Assembly (NCBI GenBank): GCA_030592835.1
Contig: JAUVIJ010000025.1
Coordinates: forward strand, 1 to 13,526
DNA length: 13,526 nucleotides
Source of the DNA: Candidatus Cloacimonadota bacterium
Lineage (GTDB): Bacteria; Cloacimonadota; Cloacimonadia; Cloacimonadales; TCS61
Direction: 5' to 3'
Position numbers and translations under genes: made by a program
Shown here: positions 6,368-13,526 of the stretch, piece by piece
Numbering within the stretch: the stretch's first letter is position 1
Layout of the letters: each line of letters starts with the position of its first letter
Notes under the pieces: model-generated
Seen by the model: only the letters and a program-made list of their open reading frames with translations
Databases searched by the model: none
What the model was told of the DNA's origin: nothing

Positions 6368-8896
6368 TTATGATAAAATATGAATAAAATAATTTTCGGG
6401 TTTAAAATATTCTTCTGCAAGTCGATGAACATCATGTATATTTACTTTATTCAGTCTTTCCTCCCGTTTTAAGTAGAAATCGTAACCGAACCCGATAGAT
6501 TCAAGCACGGATAATGTCTGAGCCCTTGTAAGAACACTTTCTTCTTCCAATAATCTCTGTCCTCGGATATAATTCTTAGTTTTGATAAGATCTGAAGATG
6601 TAATCCCGTTTATTTTGATAACTTACAGTAGTTGAATGATCAAATCAAGGGATTCATTACATTTTTCGTTATCAACAGTAGCTGTGATCAAATAATAACC
6701 AAGGCTTCGGAAAGATCTGAATTCCAAGTCTACCGAATACGCTAATCCCCTGTTTTCTCTTAATTCTCTGAATAAGATTGAATTAGTGTCTCCGCCTATG
6801 ATCTGAGCAAGAACATGGAAAGCGGTGTTTTTTTGAACTTCCCTGCTTGTACATCCAAATCCACCCAGAATTATGATACTCTGATTGCTTTTCATGTTCA
6901 GGGATTTTTTTCTTACATCTTTAGAATGAAATATTGCTTTCTGTTCCGGAATTTTCAGATCTTTTGGAGATAAAGGAAATAATTTATTGCACATGTCAAG
7001 AACATAGCTGAAATCAAAATCACCGACAATTGCAAGAGAAAAATTCGATAGATTATAAAAAGTATTAAACCAGTTTATGATCTGTTGTCTGCTGATATTA
7101 CGAATCGAGGTTTTGGATCCTTCAATATTGAGCAGATTACTTCTCTTTCCGAAGATCATTTCTTTCCAGAGTCGCATGGCATAATACTGGGGATAATCCT
7201 TAACACGGTCTAGATTGCTTATGTATGTCTGTTTAAGATTTTCAAGATGAGACGCAGGGAATAGTGGTGTAAGAACAACATCTGCAAGAAGCTCAAGAGA
7301 GATCGGCAATGATTCTGCAAAACATTTCAAATTCAATGATGTAGTTTCCGATTGCGGAGATACTCCACAGTTAATCCCATTTGTTGTGCAAAATTTCAGT
7401 AATTGCTCATAATCTCTTTTTTGATTTCCATACAAAAACATTCCGGAAGTAAATAGATTTATGCCTAAATTATTGAAATTCTCATTCAACTGGGATACTT
7501 CAGAGGTTAGAGAGATTCCGACAGTGGGTTTTCCAAGGACCCTTTTCATTATAATTTTTACACCGCTCTCCAATCGAGTTTCATGGAAATCCTTCTTCTT
7601 TATTTTTGCACCAGCCGAAACTTTTTCCGCAGATATTTTTTTCAGTAGATCATTACATTCTATTTTTTTGTTTCCAAGGTGGTAAATATAGAAGTATTTA
7701 TTTTTATAATAAGTGGAAATTGTGTTGTCTAATATTTTTTTAGTTAGATTGCCTATGATCTGTGGGTATTTTTGGAAATTCTCGTAACCGATCAGAAGTT
7801 CTTCACTGCCCAGGTTTGAACCTAAGGACTCGACATATTCATAAGTATATTTATGAAAGTAGATCAACTCTCTTTTGGTTTCCTGGATCTCGGTTTCAGT
7901 TAGACCGAATTGCTGGAGATGATTCAATTCCTCAAAAAAGATTTCGAGAATTTTGTTAAGATCCGCCTTTTTCTTAGGCATTATTATCAAAATTGAAATA
8001 CCATCATTATAACCGCTGACGGAATGCAATTTCAGGGTGTCTATCAGTTTTTCCTGAGTGAATAGTCTTTTATAAAGACGTGAGTTTTTCCCGGCGAGGA
8101 ACGTTTTCATGATAATCGATTGTGCATATGACTCTGGATTGGTATCTGATAGATCCGGAAATGCAATTGCCAGGATATCGTTGGATATCTTTTTAATATA
8201 TGAAAAAAACCTGGACTGAGAAGGCAATTCATCTGATTGAGGTTTTTCCAGATGCAGGGAGCCAAGTTTCCAATCTCCGAAATATTTCTTCACTAATTCC
8301 GAGAGATTACTTTTAGAAAAATCACCCGAGATAACAAGAAAACAATTATTCGGCACATAATATTTCTTATAAAAATCTCTGAGATTTTCAGGAATTGATT
8401 TTTTTAGATTTTCCAGGTTTCCTATTATTGGAAGTCGGTACGAATTATTCTGGAAATAAGCATCTGTAATTTTTTCTAAAAACCACTCTTCCGGATCATT
8501 TTCAATTTGCTTCAGCTCTTCAATAACAACTTTTTTTTCAAACTCGAACTCTTTATCATTGAAGTTTGCATTACGTACAAGTTCAGATAGAATTTCCAGG
8601 CTCTTGTCAGCGAAATCAGCAGGCAAAGTGATGAAATAGCAGGTTGAATCATATTCGGTATAGGCATTGATGTATCCTCCCAGAAAAGTGATTTTCTCAT
8701 AAATAGCATTACCGGGAAAATGGGGAGTCGATTTAAAAACGAGGTGTTCTGTAAAATGGGAATATCCGGCTTCTTCAGGTTTTTCCCAGGCAGAACCCAT
8801 TCGAATATGAAGCTGCATACTGATGATCGGATTAGAACGATCCTGAGAATATATTATTTTAAAGCCATTACTAAGTATTTTGTCATAGATCTTCAT
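6368..8896 (-). pseudogene. M16 family zinc metallopeptidase, interrupted by one in-frame TAA
   Basis: The reading frame spans 842 codons and encodes a two-lobed M16 (pitrilysin/processing peptidase) protein. The N-terminal lobe has the inverted zinc motif HFTEH (47-51) with the distal ligand in VVIEELKQ (Glu127), 76 residues after His51. The C-terminal lobe has the substrate-binding RENRGLAYSV region. A TAA at 6623-6625 (codon 758) stops translation after IIQLL. The same frame then continues with INGITSSDLIKTKNYIRGQ and a normal M16 tail to a TAA at 6368. There is no frameshift. Without readthrough the product loses its last 84 residues, part of the second lobe. I took ATG 8896, one base after the folE2 stop; an ATG at 8932 lies inside folE2. 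There is no signal peptide, so it is probably cytosolic. It could be a recent pseudogene, a truncated but active enzyme, or an assembly error. Confidence 0.88.
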
Positions 8897-8897
8897 A

Positions 8898-9677
8898 TTA
8901 AGTACGTTCCCAGTTGACGCATGCATAAGCATTATGATTATGAATTGATTCGAAGTTTTCAGATTCGACCCGAAAAGATTTAATTCTAGGATCAGATTTT
9001 AATTTAATTGTAATTTCTCTAACCAGATCTTCTACGAATACGGGATTATCATACGCTTTTTCTGTCACATATTTTTCATCTACTCTTTTTAATAGAGGAT
9101 AGATTTCTGAGCTTGCTGCTGCTTCGATTATCTCTATGAGTTCTTCCAACCAGATAAATTCAGAAAACACTACTTTCAGATAGACCTTGGATCTCTGATT
9201 ATGAGCACCATAATCACTAATTTCTTTAGAGCAGGGGCATAATGTAGTCAGAGGCACTTCTACTCCGATAGCAAGAGTAAATTCCTTGTATAAGTATGCT
9301 TCAAAAAAACAGTCGTAACTGAGCAGTGAGATGATTTTTGATACCGGCGCTTTTTTATCGATAAAATAGGGAAAGCGAAATGAAGTGAAAGCAGCATCAG
9401 CATTCAGGGCGCTTTTAATTTCACTAAGAAAATCAGGCAGGCTTTTGATGAAATTTTATTTGTGGAATTTATTAAGAATTTCGATAAATCTGCTCATATG
9501 TGTACCTCTATGTTGATGAGGTAATTCTACATAAATATCCAGTTCTGCGATAGTATTCTGGATATTATTGGTTCTGTCTTCAACGATTATCGGATACCGG
9601 ATATTTTTAACACCGACTTTATCGATTTTAACTTTTCGATCGTCACTTAAGCTTTGCAGATCCAACTTATCTTTCAT
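8898..9677 (-). pseudogene. folE2: GTP cyclohydrolase FolE2 (type IB), interrupted by one in-frame TAA
   Basis: FolE2 converts GTP to 7,8-dihydroneopterin triphosphate, the entry to folate and often queuosine synthesis. The frame is 259 codons, the usual family length, and is intact except for TAA at 9456-9458 (codon 74). Before it lie IDKVGVKNIRYPI (18-30) and ELPHQHRGTHMSRF (51-64). After it lie FPYFIDKKAPVS, TTLCPCSKEISDYGAHNQRS (144-163), ASSEIYPLLKRVDEKYVTEK and ESENFESIHNHNAYA. The expected metal and catalytic residues Cys147, His159, Glu201 and His246 are all present. The stop follows EILNKFHK, a variable, charged stretch in relatives. The ATG at 9677 has GAGG seven bases upstream and overlaps the apbE stop by 11 bp. 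As read, the stop gives a 73-residue fragment without the active site. Recent nonsense mutation, readthrough and base-call error are all possible. Confidence 0.92.
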
Positions 9678-10671
9678 CTTTCGACCTCATGTATCTGGTA
9701 AAACCCTCAGAATGAATCTGTTTCAGTTCATCCTTCTCCATGTAAAATATAATTGCGTCTGACTCTGGGAATACATCCAGTAAAGATAAGGCTTCTTCAG
9801 GATGGAGAAGAAATAAGACAGTAGATAAGGCGTCTGCAATCATAGTTGAATTAGAAATTACGGTAACAGAAACCGCTGTAGAAGAAGGAAATCCTGTTTT
9901 AGGATTCAAAATGTGGTGATATCTTTTTCCTTCATAAATAAAAAACCTTTCATAATCCCCGGAAGTTACAACCGCATTGTTTTTTAAATTTAAAACAGAG
10001 ATAATATCATTCTTTTCACCACGGGGATGTTGAATTCCTATACTGAGAGCATCATCGTAACCAAAAATTCTCAGATCTCCCCCAGCGTTGATTATCCCTG
10101 CTTTTATATCATTATTTATCAGAAATTCAACTGCTTTATCGACAATAAAACCTTTAGCGAGACTCCCCAGATTTAATTTTATTCCGGGGGGTTTAGATAG
10201 AGTTTCAGTATCAAAAGATATCTTGTTAAATCCAACGTATTCAAGTGCGTTATCGATCTCCTCCAACGAAGGAATATATTGATTTTCAAAATCCCAGATC
10301 TCACTGAGAGAACCGATTGTAATATCGTATAGAGAATCACTTAGTCCATAAAGCTTTTGTGATAATTCAAGCAAAGAATACAGATCATTGTCAAGTTCGT
10401 GATACATGACGGAAGAATTGTTTATCTCCCAGATCTGACCATCTTCTTTGTACATGCTTAATTTATACTCATAATCCCGCATCAGATCGAAAGCACTGTC
10501 AATAATACTGTTAACATTGGATTCTCTAGATGTAACCGAGATCTCAACGATTGTATCCAGTAAGAATTCTGATCGCTGAAATTCTTTTGAAGAATAATAT
10601 TTCCAGTATAATGCTGTTAGTAAAATCAGCACAAAAATCAGGACATTGATAAAAACATTTCTTTTTTTCAT
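9667..10671 (-). CDS. apbE: FAD:protein FMN transferase, ApbE family, membrane anchored
   Basis: The 334-residue protein begins with one hydrophobic segment (about 7-23) and no lipobox Cys, so it is probably held in the inner membrane with its catalytic domain outside the cytoplasm. ApbE attaches FMN from FAD to Thr/Ser of target proteins, such as Rnf/Nqr subunits. Family motifs are visible: LDTIVEI (38-44), LNLGSLAKGFIVD (166-178), INAGGDLRIFG (194-204), TSGDYERFF (236-244), HHILNPKTGFP (252-262) and the metal-site MIADALST (277-284). No flavinylation target is encoded next to it. It is the first gene of the operon, with 220 bp of non-coding DNA upstream. Its stop overlaps the folE2 start. 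No good Shine-Dalgarno precedes the ATG. Confidence 0.95.
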   Translation of the reverse strand: MKKRNVFINVLIFVLILLTALYWKYYSSKEFQRSEFLLDTIVEISVTSRESNVNSIIDSAFDLMRDYEYKLSMYKEDGQIWEINNSSVMYHELDNDLYSLLELSQKLYGLSDSLYDITIGSLSEIWDFENQYIPSLEEIDNALEYVGFNKISFDTETLSKPPGIKLNLGSLAKGFIVDKAVEFLINNDIKAGIINAGGDLRIFGYDDALSIGIQHPRGEKNDIISVLNLKNNAVVTSGDYERFFIYEGKRYHHILNPKTGFPSSTAVSVTVISNSTMIADALSTVLFLLHPEEALSLLDVFPESDAIIFYMEKDELKQIHSEGFTRYMRSKDER

Positions 10672-10891
10672 ATAACAAATCTTTTAATTATTTTATCTCA
10701 AATAAATATGTAGTAATATTTTTGTCAATATAGTACGCTGAATTACAGTTTAACCCAGATAATGCAATAGAATTTTGCAAATAGCAGCATTCTTTTATGT
10801 GTGAGCGAATTACAAAATTATTTCTGAATATCTTTATGATATACATAAAAATTTTATAAACCATCACCCTATAAAATATTACCACTCTTTA
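10672..10891. other. Non-coding gap between recO and apbE
   Basis: These 220 bases are strongly AT-rich. The only sizeable open frame (- strand, 65 codons, GTG start) has a composition and codon pattern unlike a gene. Apart from the TTGACA described separately I see no RNA gene, strong terminator or long repeat. Confidence 0.5.
10701..10728 (-). promoter_or_regulatory. Possible promoter for the apbE operon
   Basis: On the - strand a perfect TTGACA (10723-10728) is followed 16 bases later by TTTATT (10701-10706), a 4/6 match to the -10 box, about 30 bases before the apbE ATG. The rest of the 220-bp gap (10672-10891) is AT-rich. It holds only a weak A/T hairpin (TTTATG and CATAAA arms near 10839-10855) that may end recO transcription poorly. 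Confidence 0.35.
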
Positions 10892-11680
10892 TTAAACCTC
10901 TATTACATTATCTGGGTTTAGTTGAGAATAGAGTTCGATGCTTCTTAAATGGAAATTCTTCTGAAAGTGGTCTGAAAGATGAAGAAGAAAGATATTATTG
11001 ATTTCCCTAATAGTTGAATTATCAAGATCTATACTACTGAGATAATTGCCGATAGAATTGAATATTTTAAAAATTTCTGCTGTGTGGGGTGAAACCTGTA
11101 TCAAGGAATCAGAACGAACAGAGCGGGAACATTTCCTGCAGACAAGTCCGTGTTGAGTAAGCGAAAACCCAATTACTTCTTCAGTTGACCCTTTACAGAT
11201 AGCACAATGTTTTAAGTTTAATTCTATTCCCAGTTGTTTATACAGATTCAATAAAAACCGCCAGAATATAGCGATCGGATTGAACTTAACAGTTTTAATG
11301 TAGTCAATGAACTTATTGAACAGAATATATAATTTTTCCCAATCATCATCACTTAATTCAATTTGCCGGAATATTTCGATAACAGATTGGATAAGAACAT
11401 TGTGTTCTAACCTGGTGTTGAAAGCGTGAGCAGATATCAGTTCAGCAGATTTCAGAATATACCAATTGGAACCGGGTTTGTTATAAAGCTCAATATTGAG
11501 TTCGTTCATTATATCAGTCAGCCCTAAAAGCTTGCTGTTTTTTCGTTTTACACCCTTGGCAATTGCTGTGATTTTACCGTAATTTTCTGTAAGGATCTCT
11601 AGAATTTCGCTTGTTTCCTGGAAGGGAGCTTTATGAAGAATAATTCCAGTCGTGGTTAGATCACGTTGCTGAGTTTTCAT
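10892..11680 (-). CDS. recO: DNA repair protein RecO
   Basis: At 262 residues this is normal RecO length. The N-terminal OB-fold (about 7-82) begins TTGIILHKAPFQETSEILEIL and continues YGKITAIAKGVKRKNSKL, which is typical of the family. The C-terminal helical part contains a four-Cys zinc knuckle at HCAICKG (Cys159, Cys162) and CRKCS (Cys181, Cys184). RecO works with RecR and RecF to load RecA on SSB-coated single-stranded DNA and anneals complementary strands. It starts 14 bases after the glmS stop, so the two are probably co-transcribed. The site before the ATG is weak. Confidence 0.93.
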   Translation of the reverse strand: MKTQQRDLTTTGIILHKAPFQETSEILEILTENYGKITAIAKGVKRKNSKLLGLTDIMNELNIELYNKPGSNWYILKSAELISAHAFNTRLEHNVLIQSVIEIFRQIELSDDDWEKLYILFNKFIDYIKTVKFNPIAIFWRFLLNLYKQLGIELNLKHCAICKGSTEEVIGFSLTQHGLVCRKCSRSVRSDSLIQVSPHTAEIFKIFNSIGNYLSSIDLDNSTIREINNIFLLHLSDHFQKNFHLRSIELYSQLNPDNVIEV

Positions 11681-11694
11681 GAATCTTGAACTGG

Positions 11695-13526
11695 TTACTC
11701 AACAGTAACACTTTTCGCCAGATTTCTAGGCTGATCTACATCCAATCCTCTGAGATCGGCAACATGATATGCCAGTAGTTGTAATGGTATGACGGAAAGA
11801 AGTGGCTGCAAAGTCGGGATTGTATCAGGGATCATGATGCTGTGTTCAACAATTTTACGAATTTCATCATCACCTTCCGTTGTAATTGCGATTATTTTTC
11901 CGTTTCGGGCAATGACTTCCTGCAGATTGGAGAATATTTTTTCGTAAATCGCATCCTTGAGTGCAATGGAAACAACAGGCATATGTTCATCTATCAGTGC
12001 AATGGGTCCATGTTTCATTTCAGCAGCCGGGTATCCTTCTGCATGAATATAAGAGATTTCTTTCAATTTCAAAGCGCCTTCCAGTGCAACGGGATAGTGC
12101 ACACCTCTACCAAGGTAGAGTGCATTTCTGCTGGTTTCAATTGTTTTAGCGATCTCTCTGATCGAATCGCTGGAATCCAATATTTTCTGGATCTTAGCAG
12201 GTATTAATCTCAATTCGTCTAAAAATGAACTTCCTTCGGATGGCGATAGATGTCTCATCCTGCCCATTAGTACAGCTAATAATGCAAGGACTGTAACCTG
12301 AGAAGTGAAAGCTTTTGTGGAAGCTACTCCGATTTCGGTACCAGCATGAATATAAACTCCACCATCAGATTCTCTGGCAATAGAGCTTCCGACAACATTT
12401 GTTATTCCCAATACCCGTGCTCCTCTTGCTTGTGCTTCAATTAAGGCTGCCAGGGTGTCAGCCGTTTCACCAGATTGACTGATCACGAAAACCAAAGTGT
12501 TTTTTGGGATGATCGGATTTTGATATCGAAACTCGCTGGCATATTCCACTTCAACTGGGATCCTGGCTAAATTTTCGATCAGATATTTACCGATCAATCC
12601 TGCGTGCCAGGATGTGCCACAAGCAATTATCTGTAATTTCTCAACTTTCCTGAGCTCATTTCCGCTCATGTTAAGACCACCGAGGCGTACGGTTGAAAGC
12701 TTGGGTACAAGACGTCCTCGGAAAGCATTTTCAACTGAAACAGGCTGTTCATAAATCTCTTTCAGCATGAAATGTTTATATTCACCTTTGTCCAGGGAAG
12801 AAACATCCCAATCAACCTCGGAGATCCTGGCTTTAGCGATCTCATTATCAAGATTCAGAATCTCAAAATTCTCTGTGTTCAGGGTAACAATCTCGTCATC
12901 GTGCAGGTAAATGACTTTATTTGTATGGATAATAATAGCATTCACATCAGAGGCAACGAAATATTCATCTTTGCCGATACCCAGTATAAGAGGACTTCCT
13001 TTTCGGGCAGCCAGTATTTTATTCGGATAATCGGAGTTAAGAATTGCGATCCCGAAAGTACCTTCTACCAGTTTGAGAGCTTCCTGAACAGCCAGTGTGA
13101 AATTTGATTCGGTTCTACTGAAATGTTCGAATAAATGAGCGAGAACTTCCGAATCCGTATCACTGACGAATTTATGACCTTCAGTAATGAGTTTCTTTTT
13201 TAGATTCCTGAAATTTTCGATGATCCCATTATGAACGACAGCAATCTTTTTTGTGCAATCCATGTGAGGGTGGGCATTGATCCTGGTGGGTTCACCATGG
13301 GTAGCCCAGCGTGTATGAGCAATACCTGTATTAGCGTAGGTTATTTCAGGATTGGGTAAACTTCTTTCCAGATCGACAATTTTCCCAGCTTCTTTATATA
13401 TTTTAAGCCCTTTTTCCTGGTTGATGATTGCAATCCCGGAACTATCATAACCACGGTATTCAAGCCGTTTAAGTCCCTCTATCATGATAGAAGTAGCATT
13501 CCTTTTACCAATATAACCAACGATTC
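11695..13526 (-). CDS. glmS: Glutamine-fructose-6-phosphate aminotransferase (isomerizing), 5' end clipped by the window
   Basis: GlmS makes glucosamine-6-phosphate from fructose-6-phosphate and glutamine, the first step toward UDP-GlcNAc for peptidoglycan and lipopolysaccharide. The first visible codons read IVGYIGKRNATSIMIEGLKR, so only about seven bases (the ATG, the codon of catalytic Cys2 and one base of Gly3) fall beyond base 13526. The glutaminase domain (about 1-220) shows AHTRWATHGEPT, HNGIIENF and SDTDSE. Two SIS sugar-isomerase domains follow, with SQSGETADT, GVASTKAFTSQ and EGYPAAEMKHGPIALI. The protein ends in the conserved NLAKSVTVE. The full protein would have about 612 residues. 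I cannot judge a glmS ribozyme or other leader because the upstream region is outside the window. It leads the glmS-recO pair. Confidence 0.97.
   Translation of the reverse strand, partial: IVGYIGKRNATSIMIEGLKRLEYRGYDSSGIAIINQEKGLKIYKEAGKIVDLERSLPNPEITYANTGIAHTRWATHGEPTRINAHPHMDCTKKIAVVHNGIIENFRNLKKKLITEGHKFVSDTDSEVLAHLFEHFSRTESNFTLAVQEALKLVEGTFGIAILNSDYPNKILAARKGSPLILGIGKDEYFVASDVNAIIIHTNKVIYLHDDEIVTLNTENFEILNLDNEIAKARISEVDWDVSSLDKGEYKHFMLKEIYEQPVSVENAFRGRLVPKLSTVRLGGLNMSGNELRKVEKLQIIACGTSWHAGLIGKYLIENLARIPVEVEYASEFRYQNPIIPKNTLVFVISQSGETADTLAALIEAQARGARVLGITNVVGSSIARESDGGVYIHAGTEIGVASTKAFTSQVTVLALLAVLMGRMRHLSPSEGSSFLDELRLIPAKIQKILDSSDSIREIAKTIETSRNALYLGRGVHYPVALEGALKLKEISYIHAEGYPAAEMKHGPIALIDEHMPVVSIALKDAIYEKIFSNLQEVIARNGKIIAITTEGDDEIRKIVEHSIMIPDTIPTLQPLLSVIPLQLLAYHVADLRGLDVDQPRNLAKSVTVE

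Noticed and set aside
6368..6550. Separate 60-residue gene after the M16 peptidase
   Set aside because: It is in the same frame as the M16 gene and continues its homology. It is the tail beyond the TAA, not an independent gene.
8898..9257. Separate 119-residue FolE2-like gene starting at GTG 9257
   Set aside because: It is in frame with the 9677-9456 fragment, and the 66 codons between them also encode FolE2 sequence. The GTG is an internal Val codon.
10688..10885. 65-codon open frame on the - strand between recO and apbE
   Set aside because: GTG start without a clear ribosome site, Ile/Tyr/Asn-rich product as expected from random AT-rich DNA, and it would cover the likely apbE promoter.
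1..13526. Alternative genetic code with TGA or TAG as sense
   Set aside because: All genes read through cleanly with the standard bacterial code and show no in-frame TGA or TAG. The only two interruptions are TAA, which also ends every gene.
1..13526. Mobile elements, CRISPR arrays, tRNA or rRNA genes
   Set aside because: I found no transposase, integrase, regular repeat-spacer series or recognisable tRNA/rRNA sequence on either strand.

Overview
The window is about 13.5 kb of gene-dense, AT-rich bacterial DNA. It has one gene on the + strand at the left edge and eleven on the - strand. A periplasmic ApbE, signal-peptide proteins and a TonB C-terminal domain point to a Gram-negative cell. 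An oxygen-sensitive 2-hydroxyacyl-CoA dehydratase activator points to an anaerobic fermenter. I would guess the Cloacimonadota or a neighbouring FCB-type lineage, at low confidence. All twelve genes end in TAA. I see no rRNA, tRNA, CRISPR array, insertion sequence or phage gene.

Layout from the left. A + strand gene (34-1716) encodes a C10 (streptopain)-like protein fused to a TonB C-terminal domain; its catalytic Cys and His both appear to be replaced. A strong bidirectional terminator (1730-1759) separates it from a - strand operon of three genes that reads Roadblock/LC7 protein, then Roadblock-like protein with an extra C-terminal domain, then a membrane receptor with a chemoreceptor-like periplasmic sensor and a HAMP domain but no output domain. 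Upstream of that operon (3727-3898) are a TATAAT box and a 21-bp palindrome.

From 10671 down to 3899 a tightly packed - strand operon reads apbE, folE2, M16 peptidase, sirtuin, 2-hydroxyacyl-CoA dehydratase activator, TPR lipoprotein-like/secreted protein. Neighbouring genes overlap or lie within a few bases. Two adjacent members, folE2 and the M16 peptidase, are each cut by a single in-frame TAA, with the rest of the frame intact on both sides. Upstream again, glmS (5' end clipped by only about seven bases) and recO form a pair on the - strand.

The genes fall into several jobs: amino-sugar synthesis (GlmS), recombination repair (RecO), flavinylation of extracytoplasmic proteins (ApbE), pterin synthesis (FolE2), proteolysis (M16), lysine deacylation (Sir2), radical dehydratase activation (BadF family), and a compact receptor-Roadblock signalling set. 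The points most worth checking are the two in-frame TAA codons, the doubly inactivated C10-TonB fusion with no normal start codon, and the HAMP receptor coupled to two Roadblock proteins.
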